From Abelmoschus esculentus (lineage: Eukaryota > Streptophyta > Magnoliopsida > Malvales > Malvaceae): a stretch of DNA of 64,000 bases. Shown here in pieces: positions 23,227-35,039 of the stretch. Position numbers and translations under genes: made by a program. The first letter of the stretch is position 1, and the number at the start of each line of letters is the position of its first letter. The stretch lies in the NCBI GenBank assembly GCA_035048815.1, contig JAUCBN010000062.1:6024001-6088000 (forward strand), written 5' to 3'. The notes beneath the pieces were generated by a model. The model made no database searches. It had not been told where the DNA came from and saw only the letters and a program-made list of their open reading frames with translations.

Positions 23227-24638
23227 TGTAATCACCGGAATTCGTTCGGGGAGTCGCCACCAATCAATTTTAAACGGTGCGATTGGAACACCAAATGGGG
23301 TCTACGAACCAGAGCTGGATCCGGGAGTCGGTTACGCGTGGGGAAGGGTGAACACCCCCACAACGTCCAAAATTGGCACTTGTCGGTTACAAGATATTTT
23401 ATACGAACGAAAATATTAATCTGGTATCGAATCTGTGACAAAATTATTAGTAATTTTTTTTAGAAATAACCATAAACACGAAAATAATAATTTTTGAAAA
23501 TTACAATGACTAAACTTGCAAAAACAGAACATTTTGGGGTTAAAATAATAATAATAGGGATAAAATTGAAAGAAATTAAAAAAAAGGGCTTAAATAGGCG
23601 AAATCAGTGACCAAAATTGAACCAAATGGAAACTGGAGGTCCGAAACAGAAATGCGCTGGGAAACAAAGGACCTCGGGCATGATTAACCCATTTGTGCGG
23701 GTCAGATTCGGGTTCGGGTTGCTGGATCGGGTCTGGATCCTCAAAACGGCGCCGTTTAGGGCCCTTGGAACCGACACCAAAACGGTGTCGTTTTGGTTCC
23801 TGAATAAATACCCCCTTTATTATTGGTCTTCATTTTGTTTCTTCCTCATTGGAATAAGACAGATCTGGAAGCTCTCAAACTCTTTGATACCCAACGCCGG
23901 ACCGCCACCAATCGCCGCCGGTCGTCGCGTCGGCTGCCGCGCCTGTGACTAGAAATGAAAAAAGAAGGCACCTTTCGAACCGTCTCAACGAGAGGAGTTC
24001 GGATATGGAAATGGATTTTTGAAACGGGGCTTATATCGACGTAGATCTAAAGATAAGTGCTCGAATCTTTCTTATTTTCTTTACCTTTTTTTTGTTTTTC
24101 GTTCTCAGTTTTTGCTCACTGATCTCCCTTTTTTTTGTTCCGATTTGATCTTGTTTTTACTCTCTTTTTTTATTTGAAAATGCTTTTTTTTATTCCATTC
24201 GTGGTCGGTGTGAAGAACCGATTACATTTGGTTCAAATGGGTACTTATACCCAGATTTTACATATACTTTATTACAAAAATCCTCCGGGTTTAGATCTAA
24301 AAACCTAGATCTAATGATGCTCGTTGAATCTTGCAGGTCGGTGACAAGGACGGTGGGCGGTGGTTGCAGTGGTGAAACGGTGGCCGGCCAGGAGAACCAA
24401 TGGCGTGAGTGCGTGACCGCCACGCGCGCTCTGTTGGAAGCTGAGGGGACAGAGGCGGCGGTTGGCAAGGCATGGGTGGCTAGGGATTAGGGTTATCAGA
24501 TGGTAATTAGGGTTTGTTTCAGATTTGGGTTGTGTTTGTGGGCTTTAGTTTCATGGGTATTTGTTGGGTTGTAATGGCTAAGGGTTTATTATTTGTGTTA
24601 TAAAATTATTTTGGGTTTTAGTAAAATGGGTTATTACA
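23227..24638 (-). repeat. Tat-like element 3' LTR
   Basis: Starts TGTAATCACCGG and ends GGGTTATTACA on the plus strand. In minus sense it is the 3' LTR, next to a polypurine tract. It contains the palindrome AAACGGCGCCGTTT near 23744; the other LTR has AAACGACGTCGTTT at the same place. Short ORFs in this region are present in both LTRs and are not genes. Confidence 0.92.
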
Positions 24639-24651
24639 ACTGCCCCTCTTT
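24639..24651 (-). promoter_or_regulatory. Polypurine tract of the Tat-like element
   Basis: The minus strand reads AAAGAGGGGCAGT directly against the 3' LTR, where plus-strand DNA priming occurs during reverse transcription. Confidence 0.75.
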
Positions 24652-24799
24652 GCTCATTGTTGTGTAACGACAATAGAGCAAAGATAAAGAATAACCCATT
24701 TCATTTGGTATGGTTTTAGGGATCATCTTTGGTAAGGTAAGGTTGTGGTTCTTTTGGTGACCACCGCCTCTTCTTCTATAGCTCTGACTTGGTTTATTC

Positions 24800-25700
24800 C
24801 ACCACCTTTATCAACAAAACATTCAAAATTGAGGATCCGTTGGAGAAGATGGCACAAAACTTGAGTTGTGATGATGTTGATGTTTCTGATGAAGACTTGA
24901 CCTAACTGCAACACTGCCGGAGAAGCATGGTCTGGTATGAGCACTGATGTCTGATCTAGCTACACCACCGAGGAAACGAGATCTGGCGAGGAATTCTGAT
25001 GCTCGATTAAGCTGCAACACTGACGAAGCACAATTTATCTGGTCCATCCGTAACACTGACGCCGAGATGTGGAACAACATTCTATCTGCTTGCAATCCAT
25101 CTACAACACTGTAGTGAGATGGGAAGCGCCATTGGATCCACTTACAACACTGCCGGAGAAGCGAGATCTGATGACGAGTTCTGTCACTCTTAAGCTGCAA
25201 CACTGACGAAGAAGCATGGTTTGTTTGATCCATCTACAACATTGCCGTGAGATGGGAAGCACCATTGGATCCACTTACAACACTGCCGGAGAAGCGAGAT
25301 CTGATGACGAGTTCTGTCACTCTTAAGCTGCAACACTGACGAAGAAGCATGGTTTGTCTGATCCATCTACAACACTGCCGTGAGATGGGAAGCGCCATTT
25401 GATCCACTTACAACACTGCCGGAGAAGCGAGATCTGACGACAAGTTCTGTCACTCTTAAGCTGCAACACTGACAAAGAAGCATGGTTTGTCTGATCCATC
25501 TATACACTGACGATGAGATCGGACACGATATTCGATCCACACTGACGAGAAGCGAGATCTGATAGCGAGTTTGGATGCTGCTACACTGACGAAGGAGCAC
25601 TATCTGACGATAAGATTTGATGTGTGGTTTAGCTACTGCACTGACGAAGAAGCGTGTTTTGCTGATAAGTTTTGATGTTGGATCAAACTACTACACGGAC
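24800..25700 (-). repeat. 133-bp tandem repeats in the 3' region
   Basis: GAGATGGGAAGC recurs at 25116, 25249 and 25382, exactly 133 bp apart, with degenerate copies on both sides. Each unit contains CTACAACACTGCCG and CACTGACGAAGAAGC. The block lies between gag and the 3' LTR, where Tat/Ogre elements often carry tandem repeats. Overlapping minus-strand ORFs are repeat translations. Confidence 0.88.
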
Positions 25701-25799
25701 GAAGAAGTGCGATCCTTATTGGTAGCCGTTTACTCTAGGCTAGCTGTACTATTTCCTTGAGTACAATTGGTTGATATCGGACGTGAGATTGAAGTTTTT

Positions 25800-26262
25800 T
25801 CAAAGGATTTATTTCCTTTGACCATTTGTGAAAATGGATTTTAAAGGATATTTGAATAATCCTCTTTTATGCATTTTTCCCAAATGCACAGGGATCAACG
25901 GATTTGACTTGCCTTTACCGGTGGCCGTTTTCCCCGGGCTAGTTGTACCATTTCCCTGGGTACAATTAGTTGGTACCAATCCTGATATTGGATTTATTCA
26001 AAGGGATTGATTTCCTTTGACCATTCGTGAGAATGGATTTTAATGGACATTTGAATAGTCCTCTTTAATGCATTTTCCCCAAATGCACAGGGGTCAACGG
26101 ATTTGACTCGCCTTTACCGGTGGCTGTTTGCCCCGGGCTAGTTGTACCATTCCCCTGGGTACAATCAGTTGGTACCAATCCTGAGATTGGATTTATTCAA
26201 AGGGATTGATTTCCTTTGACCATTCGTAAAAATTGATTTTAATGGACATTCGAATAGTCCTT
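25800..26262 (-). repeat. 199-bp tandem repeat, about 2.3 copies
   Basis: CAAATGCACAGGG occurs at 25880 and 26080, and CCTTTGACCATT begins three successive sub-blocks. Each unit carries GGTACCAATCCTGA and TGACTYGCCTTTACCGG. A second tandem family next to the 133-bp one. Confidence 0.88.
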
Positions 26263-26989
26263 TTCGCTCATTGGTTTTACTTTTTTTTCACCAAATATTG
26301 TATCTACTGAGTAACAGTGAGTGCAAAGGATGAGGATTCTTACCTGCACCCTCGATGAAGGGTCGTAGTTTGGAGTAGAGGTGCACTTATTCTGTCAAAG
26401 TGCTTTTGATGACGATGATATATTCGTCTGTTCCATTGCTTGCTGAAGAGACAAGATCTGTAATATTTTCGCAAATAGCTTCAAAATGTTAGGGTTAGCA
26501 TGCACCACATGATTCTAATCCTAACATATATGATGTATGCATGCATGCATGATCCTAGCATGAAATGCAAAATGTATATGAAAATGATCGTGTTTTGAGA
26601 TTGGCTCCGTTGACTGATCTGATTGTCAGTTGCGACTCTGATAGTCATGCTTCTTTCTTCGGGTAAAATATCTGACTCACGTTCTGTTCGCGAAGTGTCT
26701 ATCCTCTTTTTGAGGTGTTTCTTTAAAAAATGTCATTTTCTGAATCAAAGATTGCTCTCGGTCCTCGTACTTTCAGGAATGTTTCTGGAGCAATGTGGAC
26801 AAAGTTCATGTAGTAACCATTGATAGTTATTCAGACTAATTGGCAACATGTGATGCCCCACATACCTTGCTAACAAGCTTTGTAGAATTTAACGAGACAA
26901 CATGCATCTGTGAGGCTTAAAGTGTAAGCTCTTCTTGTTTTACGGAGCTTTTGCTTTATCTTATTTTGATCTTGGCAAAACCCATAAAG

Positions 26990-27245
26990 AATAGATTTTT
27001 GACTTGTACGGGTAATATAACGTTTATCCCCTATATTAAGGAAAAAGAGGTTGCCCAGTAAAAGTTCAAATTGATATGAAGCGAAGGATGGCCTCTCATG
27101 CCCCTTCCTGTGATTAGGAGAAAAAATTTGACTTCAACGAGTAATATAGTGTTTATCCCCTAGACTAGGGAAAAAGAGATTGCTCAGATAGAAACTCGAA
27201 GTGGTGCAAAACGAAGGATGGCTTATCATGCCCCTTCCTGTAGAT
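26990..27245 (-). repeat. Duplicated ~125-bp unit next to gag
   Basis: Two adjacent copies share TTATCCCCTA, GGAAAAAGAG, GCGAAGGATGGC/ACGAAGGATGGC and ATGCCCCTTCCTGT. They lie about 460 bp beyond the gag stop codon. Confidence 0.8.
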
Positions 27246-27704
27246 TCTTGTTATGACAGAATTTGTCATTCTTATTTGTGGATCGGAAAGTGGATCAAAA
27301 TCTTAGTTATCACCACGGTTTAGAAGTTCATTCAGACAATTGTTTTCTTGAAAACGAGTTCATGGTCAATCTTGGTATTGCTTGATGATTCGGTATCTAT
27401 GGACCTGAAATATCTTTTCGGTCATAATGATGAGTGATTTATTCGAAATTTGCGTAAACAAGAATGCTTGTTTTATGTAGCACAAAAAGTTCCCTTTCAT
27501 TATCGTAGGATGACAAACTTAGGCCTTTTTACAAAAAGTTCCTCAGGCCAAAGTGACAAGAGTATTCTTATGTACATAACTTAGAAAAGTTCCAAAAAAA
27601 CGTAGGAAACTCTTTAGCACTCTAACTATTCAGAGCAGTTGTAAGGTGACTAAATCCCTTAGTCAAGGATTCTCGATTGCATTAGATCCAATAGGGTCTT
27701 CGAA

Positions 27705-29006
27705 TCATACGACTCCCATTTCTATGAACTTCTCCGTAAGCTTTTTAAAACCGATACAATTTTTAATGGAATGCCCCACGACTCCGGCATGGTATTCGCA
27801 TTGGACGTTGGGATCATACCACTTGGGATATGGCGGTTGTATGGGATTCGTGTAGAATGGCGACACCACATGTGCATTGTACAAATTTTTGTACAATTCA
27901 CCATAAGATATTGGAATGGGCGTGAAAATTTGTGTATTCGAGGCTGCGACTTTTGCTTGCCCCACTGTCAGCGACTTTGAATAGCCGACATTATGGACAT
28001 TGGTGTTATCGACCTCATCATCTTCAAGTCTTCCGCTTCGAATAGCGTTTTCAATCATCTCGCCATTCATTACAATGTCTGAAAAGTCCTTCGTGATAAC
28101 TCCCAAGATTCGACCAAGGAAAGGCTTGTCTAATGTTCCCACAAAAAGTGTCACCGTTTCTTTTTCTGATAACGGAGGTTGCACCTGGGAAGCAACATCC
28201 CTCCAGCGCTGAGCATACTGTCTGAAGCTCTCATCATGTCTTTTTTGCATATTTTGTAAAGTAACCCGATCAGGGGTTATGTGAATAACATGATTGTATT
28301 GCCTGACGAAGGCTTGGGCTAGGTCATTCCATGAATTTATCTTGGAACGACTCAACTGTTTGTACCATCTGGATGCTGATCCAGTTAGACTATCTTGAAA
28401 GCAATGTACCAAGAAGGGATCATTGTTGATATAGCCTGTCATCCTTCTGACGTACATGGTGAGATGAGCTTCTGGGCATGTAGTTCCATTATATTTTTCA
28501 AAATCTGGTGTCTTGAACTTTGGTGGCAACACTAGATATGGGACTAGGCTTAATTCTCTTACCTCCACCATCGGGAATTGGTTGATGTTTTCCATGGATT
28601 TGAACTTTTCTTCGAGTTGTCTACATCGGTCTTCGATCTTCTTGTATAACTCAACTTTGTTCATTTCGTCAGAATTAGGCATCATACATTCCTTGGGGTC
28701 GCGAATTATCAAACCTCCTGGAAGTGATGACTCTGCTTGATCGTTATGTACTTTGGGAGCACCAACTGACATTTGGGTTTGAAGAAGATTTCCTGAGTCA
28801 TTTTCCATTGTGCTTGGGTCAATAACCATTTCCTTCTGTTTTTTTGGATCTTTGCCTGCTAATAAATTGGATATCTTTCCGAATATATCATTCTGAGACT
28901 GTGAAATGTGAGCGCGAATATCCGACTGCGCTTTTTCTAATCTATTTTCAAGGTCCCGCTTGATATCTTCATGTGCTTGCTCAATCTTGGCTAATCTTGC
29001 GTCCAT
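27705..29006 (-). CDS. Tat-like retrotransposon Gag, 433 aa
   Basis: Gag forms the virus-like particle that packages element RNA. The N-terminal third is charged and predicted coiled coil (KIEQAHEDIKRDLENRLEKA near the start). The middle carries the retrotrans_gag core with PPKFKTPDFEKYNG, HLTMYVRRMTGY, LVHCFQDSLTGSASRWY and WNDLAQAFVRQY. Near the C-terminus a CEYHAGVVGHSIKNC motif (residues about 406-420) is the zinc-knuckle-like element typical of Tat/Ogre Gag. The frame is open from ATG (29004-29006) to the stop without lesion, unlike other retroelement genes in this window. No pol frame follows. Confidence 0.92.
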   Translation of the reverse strand: MDARLAKIEQAHEDIKRDLENRLEKAQSDIRAHISQSQNDIFGKISNLLAGKDPKKQKEMVIDPSTMENDSGNLLQTQMSVGAPKVHNDQAESSLPGGLIIRDPKECMMPNSDEMNKVELYKKIEDRCRQLEEKFKSMENINQFPMVEVRELSLVPYLVLPPKFKTPDFEKYNGTTCPEAHLTMYVRRMTGYINNDPFLVHCFQDSLTGSASRWYKQLSRSKINSWNDLAQAFVRQYNHVIHITPDRVTLQNMQKRHDESFRQYAQRWRDVASQVQPPLSEKETVTLFVGTLDKPFLGRILGVITKDFSDIVMNGEMIENAIRSGRLEDDEVDNTNVHNVGYSKSLTVGQAKVAASNTQIFTPIPISYGELYKNLYNAHVVSPFYTNPIQPPYPKWYDPNVQCEYHAGVVGHSIKNCIGFKKLTEKFIEMGVV

Positions 29007-30247
29007 TACGTTGGTTTTGCTATTGGCGAGATGAGGATGTTGCTTCTTAGAATGACTGCAACAGAAATGCCTCTCTGATGTTAGGATCCTGGTGGCAATG
29101 ATGCAAAATGATATGCTTGTGCAACTAGAATGATGTCATGATATGCAAAGTGCTGCAAAACATTATAAAAAGGTGTTGATTCAGTACAACTTTAAAAAAG
29201 AAGCTCGAATCAGAATGAAGCTTTCTCTACATAAGGTGGGTCTTGTTCGGCCTTCATCTTCGAAATCTTGATTTTCTAGGGAAACAATGTCGGCTTCTTG
29301 CCCCAAATGAAGAAATTTGGTTCGAACATCTAGAATCCGTAGATATTCGACCATTTTCTCGGACTGGCTTTAAAGCTTCGATCATGGTGCAACCTTAATC
29401 TTGAGTCTGGTCAAGGTGGGCCTTCCATCATTGTTGGCACGAACTATCTCGAGCTATATTCTCTCGATGTCACTAGTGGAACCCATTCCGGTGCCCCTCA
29501 CCTTATCAAGAAAACGGTTCTTACGTGACTAAACCTTTTTAACGATTGTACTTGTATCAACACTTTTTTTGTTTTTTCATTAAGAAGTGTGAATGCAAAA
29601 ACGAGAAATAATGCAACATAAGGATGCAAAAATATTAGTATCGAACTAGATGAAAATGAACGTGCATGTTTTATGATGCATGACTATGCATATGGCAAAT
29701 ATATTATGAAAATAAATAACGAACAATAAATAACAGAAATTAAGGGCGTAAATAAACATAAACCCCCGCTCGCTCTTTTTCTAAAAGAAAAACCCTACAG
29801 GGTGACCCTCTAATTGGGCAGAGGTTCAGTATGACAGCTCTAAAGGTGGGCTTCTAGGGCTCACTATATGTGGTTCGGCTCTAGAAGGTACCCGAACGAG
29901 ATTTATTACCCTACTAAGGATAATAAATACGATTCAGGGGGATACGTTTCTCTAAGTCTATGCGGAGACGTATGTCTCACGAAGACAGAGGGAAAAATAT
30001 CCCGAAAGTAATTCACCATCCTACACGGAGGCAGAACCTCACGAAGGAGTGGCTTCATGCTCCCACTTAATTGGACGGAGCACGGGTTGAGAGCTCGTGA
30101 AATGGAGGCCTGAAAAGGATTTTAAAAAACATTAGTAAAATATTTTAAATAAATAAATAAAATAAAATATTATAAAATTAAACCGAATTTATATTTTCGA
30201 TCGTTAAATAAAATGTAACCGATTTTGCGGCTCGACTCGCAAAAATA
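29007..30247 (-). other. Leader region of the Tat-like element
   Basis: Between the primer-binding site and gag on the minus strand. It contains no long ORF, and short gag-polyprotein-like translations are broken by stops. The segment 29761-30110 is richer in G+C and has several short direct repeats. Confidence 0.6.
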
Positions 30248-30266
30248 GTCCACAGCGGAGTCGCCA
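30248..30266 (-). promoter_or_regulatory. Primer-binding site of the Tat-like element
   Basis: The minus strand reads TGGCGACTCCGCTGTGGAC two bases inside the 5' LTR, a form commonly seen after the 5' LTR of Tat/Ogre elements. The priming tRNA was not identified. Confidence 0.75.
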
Positions 30267-30268
30267 GC

Positions 30269-31688
30269 TGTAATCATCGGAATTCGTTTGGAGAGTCGCC
30301 ACCAATCATTTTTAAACGGTGTGATTGGAACACCAAATGGGGTCTACGAACCAGAGCTGGATCCGGGAGTCGGTTACGCGTGGGGAAGGGTGAGCACCCC
30401 CACAACGCCCAAAATTGGCACCTGTCGGTTACAAGATATTTTATACGAACGAAAATATTAATCTGGTATCGAATCTGTGACAAAATGATTAGTAAATTTT
30501 TTTTAGAAATAACCATAAACATGAAAATAATAATTTTTGAAAATTGCAGTGACTAAACCTGAAAAACAGAACATTTTGGGGTTAAAATAATAATAATAGG
30601 GATAAAATTGAAAGAAATTAAAAAAAAAGGCTTAAATAGGCGAAATCAGTGACCAAAATTGAACCAAATGGAAACTGGAGGTCCAAAACAGAAATGCGCT
30701 AGGAAACAAAGGACCTCGGGCGTGATTAACCCATTTGTGCGGGTAAGATTCGGGTTCAGGTTGCTGGAGCGAGTCTGGAGCCTCAAAACGACGTCGTTTA
30801 AGGCCTTGGAACCGACACCAAAACGGTGTCGTTTTGGTTCCTGAATAAATACCCCCCTTTATTATTGGTCTTCATTTTGTTTCTTCCTCATTGGAATAAG
30901 ACAAAGCTTCATCTGGAAGCTCTCAAACTCTTTGATACCCAGCGCCGGACCGCCACCAATCGCCGCCGGTCGTCGCGCCGGCCGCCGCGCCGGTGATCGG
31001 AAATGGAAAAAGAAGGCACCTTTCGAACCGTCTCAACGAGAGGAGTTCGGATATGGAAATGGATTTTTGAAACGGGGCTTATATCGACGTAGATCTAAAG
31101 ATGAGTGCTCGAATCTTTCTTATTTTCTTTACCTTTTTTTTGTTTTTCGTTCTCGGTTTTTGCTCACTGATCTCCCTTTTTTTTGTTCCGATTTGATCTT
31201 GTTTTTGCTCTCTTTTTTTATTCGAAAATGTTTTTTTTTTATTTCATTCATGGTCGGTGTGAAGAACCGATTACATTTGGTTCAAATGGGTACTTATACC
31301 CAGATTTTACATATATTTTATTACAAAAATCCTCCGGGTTTAACTCTAAAAACCTAGATCTAATGATGCTCGCTGAATCTTGCAGGTCGATGACAAGGAC
31401 GGTGGGCGGTGGTTGTAGTGGTGAAACGGTGGCCGGCCAGGAGAACCAATGGCGTGAGTGCATGACCACCACGCGCGCTCTGTTGGAAGCTGAGGGGACA
31501 AAGGCGGCGGCTGGCAAGGCATGAGTGGCTAGGGATTAGGGTTATCAGATGGTAATTAGGGTTTGTTTCAGATTTGGGTTGTGTTTGTGGGCTTTAGTTT
31601 CATGGGTATTTGTTGGGTTGTAATGGGCTAAGGTTTTGTTATTTGTGTTATAAAATTATTTTGGGTTTTAGTAAAATGGGTTATTACA
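30269..31688 (-). repeat. Tat-like element 5' LTR
   Basis: Second LTR copy, TGTAATCATCGG..GGGTTATTACA on the plus strand. In minus sense a TATA-like TATAAGTA lies within GGGTATAAGTACCC (near 31290 here and 24243 in the other LTR). ORFs here duplicate those of 23227-24638. Confidence 0.92.
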
Positions 31689-31898
31689 TTCGTCCTACAC
31701 AATTTTTAATTTTTTATAATAACAAATTTATAAACATGTTCGATTTAATGAAAAGTTTTTATTTTTATTTTTATAATTTTGAGATTTTATATTTGAATCA
31801 TATTCTATAAATTATGTTAGACATAGAGTATGGTGAGTACGTGTGTATGATCAATGTTGTATTTATAATGGTTCGAACCCTCTCGACATGAAATTATA

Positions 31899-32355
31899 TA
31901 GAGATGGGCATGGGTCGGGTCGGGTCATATTTTCGATCCACCCACACCCGACCTGAAAAATTATACCCTCCACCCAACCCGACCGAGGTTTAGGGTGAAA
32001 AATCTGAACCAAACCGACCCGACCCGAATCATTAAAAAAATTAAATTTTAGGGATCTAATTGTAAAAAAAATAAAATTTTAGTGACCCAGTTGTAAAAAA
32101 ATAATTTTAGTGACCTAATTGTATAAAATTATAAAGAGGGATCATTATTGCAAATATCCCTAAAATATAAATAAAAAATTACGCTATTTGTCCCAGGTCG
32201 GGTCAAGTCGGATTTTTTCCACCCTAAACATGATCCCAACTCAAGATGACCCTTGAAAAAAACGACCCGACCCGAAACCGAATTTTCTATCAAAAAATCC
32301 GATCCGATCGAGTCGGGTCGAAACCCATCGGATTCGGGTTCCGTACCCATCCCTA
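31899..32355. mobile_element. hAT-type MITE, 457 bp
   Basis: Flanked by a perfect 8-bp duplication AAATTATA (31891-31898 and 32356-32363). The ends are TAGAGATGGGCATGGG and, inverted, TAGGGATGGGTACGG, with GGGTCGGGTCGGGT runs and their complements. No coding capacity. Confidence 0.85.
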
Positions 32356-33453
32356 AAATTATATAATGAATTATTCATGTTACGTCATTCGTAGTCCAAC
32401 CAATTAAATATATTTATTTTATTATTTTTTTAACTTTTACCAAGTAATCTTTATTAATAGTTAATATAAATTAAATTTATAAACATTTTTCACTAAGTGA
32501 AAATAATAAAAAAAATAGATACATTTGATTGGTCGATCCTATTAATAATATGACAAAAATGACTCATGATATAATTTTTTCTATCGATATAAATATGGTG
32601 CGTTCTTTTTTCTTTAAGTAGATTTAAAAAGGTTTTTTAACGAGGTTCATAGTTATGTCTTGTATTGTATGATCTTTTCTTAATAAAGTCATACGATAAT
32701 TACTTTTCAAAAGAAAGTTCGAACAAAATAACACCTAATTTTTTTTATCAAAATAGCCCCTAAATTTTACAGTTTTAGTCAAATTGACCCCTATTTTTAT
32801 TACAACTTATAAAATCATGGGCCAATTTATATCCCCAAATAAAATGATCAAATGTGTCAAGTGTAGGAGTCAATTTAACATAAAAACTCTTACTCAATTG
32901 AACTAAACTCGTCAAGTTTATGGGTCAAGACCTAAGAATCAGTGACTATTTTGATAAACTTGTCAAATTTAAAATCATTTTGTGTGATAAAACCAAAAAA
33001 AATAGACCGTAGTTTATTTACCAGCAGGCCAAATTCGGATTCAACTTTGCTGGTTATGATATCTGACTACTAAAATGACAATCAAGATTTATATCAATAT
33101 AAGATATATCAAATCACTAGTCTAAAATAAATAAATTATATATATATATATTATTTTTTTAAATGTTTTATAAAAAATATTTTTTAATAATTTAAAATTG
33201 ATTAAAAGGTAATATCTGTCGGAGATATTCTTAATTATTTAACATGTACACATATTTTATAAATTAAACCCGAATCGCTTAAGATGAACATTATCTGTTT
33301 TTTACTGAAATCATTTATTAAGTTTATATTTTTTGAATATATTAATACCGATTAATTTATAACATGAATTAAATTAAAATAAAATCATAAAACGAACAAA
33401 TTATTATAAAAATTAAAATTAATTTATTCGATTCGAGTTTGAGTGGTATTAGT

Positions 33454-33614
33454 GGGAGAATGTTGAAATCATGGAATCTATGATGTTTGGTAGAGTTGAG
33501 ACGACATCGGTGTCGTGCTACAACGAGTCGTCCGAGTTCAATGAACCGAGTGCGGAGAGACCGAAGACACTGAAATCAGGCGCGGATTTCGTACACGCAG
33601 ACAACGATGGATGA
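33454..33614 (+). other. GC-richer block with a short ORF, possible exon remnant
   Basis: A 48-codon frame from ATG 33471 to TGA 33612-33614 is noticeably richer in G+C than the AT-rich DNA around it and contains SAERPKTLKSGADFVHADND. TATTAG just upstream could be a splice acceptor, and CGGTACAC shortly after could be a donor. I do not recognise the protein. It could be a captured or relic exon. Confidence 0.3.
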
Positions 33615-33865
33615 TGTTCAAGCTCCCTTGCTCATTCAGACACGTCGGTACACACACTACTACACTTTCTAATTATATACTTAAAAAAAAACATGAATTA
33701 TTTTAATATTAAAATCATAAATAATCAAAATATCAAAGAAAAAAAATCTAACACTAAATAAACAAATACGATTATATAAGAAAATAATTAAAAAATATAT
33801 AAAAATACAAATAAATGTTACTATGATGAATGATAAGTATTTTTAACACTAATATATTAACAGAA

Positions 33866-33990
33866 GCACGAGCCTCTAGTTCAAGTAATTAAAGAAACAT
33901 TTGTTATTCCTTGAGGTCATGGGTTTAAACACCAGTGATGTTTGTAGAGTGATTGAGCGATCAATGTCATTATAGTGGAGATTATATTCT
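33866..33990 (+). mobile_element. Possible tRNA-derived SINE relic
   Basis: CTAGTTCAAGTAATTAAAG resembles a pol III A box, and GGTCATGGGTTTAAACACC, about 45 bp later, resembles a B box, followed by CAGTGATG. No 3' tail or target duplication was found. Tentative. Confidence 0.3.
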
Positions 33991-34344
33991 AGAACAGATA
34001 CTATTGTAATCATTATTAGCTAATTCAAGAAAAATATTTATATATTAATAGAAATGACATTATGTTGACAACTTGTTTGATCATAATTTAAATATGATAT
34101 ATTTTGGGTAATACTGGTCACTGATTGTTGAAATTTATTGTATAGTTTGTTTTTAATTTTTAATAAATTATTTTGTTCTTACAACATGATTCTACTCTAC
34201 TTTTTGATACTATTTTTTTGACGTATTTTTCTTTTTTTCATTATGTTTTTTATTAGGATTGTATCAAACAACGCTACAATTAATCAAGATGACGCTCCTA
34301 TTATGTTGTTAATCTCCTTATCTCGGACCCTTATTCATTTTATT

Positions 34345-34356
34345 TGGTATTAGAGC
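34345..34356 (+). promoter_or_regulatory. Isolated initiator-Met-type primer-binding site
   Basis: TGGTATTAGAGC matches the methionine tRNA primer-binding site at 11 of 12 bases, with the same single change as in the Tekay element. No LTR edge is convincing upstream, so this may be a relic or chance. Confidence 0.25.
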
Positions 34357-35039
34357 GGTAAAAATATAAATCTTACAAGTTTCTTTAGCTTTGGTTTTGA
34401 CGTTGAAGTAGATGGAGAGGGGGAATGAATCAAAGTGAATGATAAGAAGAGAGTGTGATTTACGTGAGAAAGTATTGATTCTAAAGGTGGAGTTACGAGG
34501 GAAATTTTGTGTTTCAAGATACAAGTTATTATAAAAGTTTAAAATAAGATTCAATACAGAAAAATAAAATTTTTAAATAAAATTTTATTCTATTTATTTA
34601 AATATGAAAATATTAAAATTAAGACGACCAAAAATTCAATTCGTCCTGACTTATACCAAAACGATATATATATATATATATGCATTTTCTTAGAAAAAAA
34701 AATAAGGGTTCAATTTGAGTATTTTGTCACTCATTCTAATATTACTTTTGTTTAAATGTATTTAATTTTAGAGTTTTTAGAATCCAATAAATAATTTCGA
34801 TGAAAAAATGGATGATATTTATCTTAAGAGATCCGAGTTCAAATGATTTATAAAGTGTATGTACATTGTCAAAAGATTAAAAATACATATAAACATATAT
34901 TAACTTATAATTAGAATTAGAATTATTCCAAAAATAGAGTTTTAATAGAATTCAATACATTAATGTTGGTATAATGACAACTTTTTTACTCTCAAAATAG
35001 TTAAATAGAGTAAAAATAATTCATTCAAGATTAGATAAA

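Larger units (their letters stand above)
23227..31688 (-). mobile_element. Complete Tat/Ogre-like LTR retrotransposon with gag only
   Basis: 8462 bp, flanked by TTCGT on both sides (23222-23226 and 31689-31693). The two LTRs (1412 and 1420 bp) are clearly homologous with a few percent difference, bounded by TG..CA. The minus-strand order is LTR, primer-binding site, leader, gag, repeat-rich 3' region, polypurine tract, LTR. No protease, reverse transcriptase, RNase H or integrase was found, so it is non-autonomous and depended on a relative. Gag is open over 433 codons. Matching LTRs and an intact duplication suggest fairly recent insertion. Confidence 0.93.
32364..35039. other. Long AT-rich intergenic stretch with relics
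   Basis: Mostly AT-rich. It contains possible SINE and copia-type relics and a GC-richer block, annotated separately. The 32700-33000 segment has phrases such as CAAAATAGCCCCTAAATTTTA resembling MULE-type TIR consensus, but I could not pair its ends. Confidence 0.4.

Noticed and set aside
23790..23960. Plus-strand promoter and 5' UTR in the Tat-like LTR (AATAAATACCCCC followed by a C/T-rich leader)
   Set aside because: It would run against gag. A sense TATA-like site exists elsewhere in the LTR, and no transcript evidence is available, so it stays a suspicion only.
23617..24468. ORFs in the Tat-like LTR, repeated at 30659-31524
   Set aside because: Both copies lie in LTRs, differ by frameshifts, and resemble no protein.
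31868..31890. tRNA gene suggested by GGTTCGAACCC
   Set aside because: No A box at the proper distance and no cloverleaf can be drawn.
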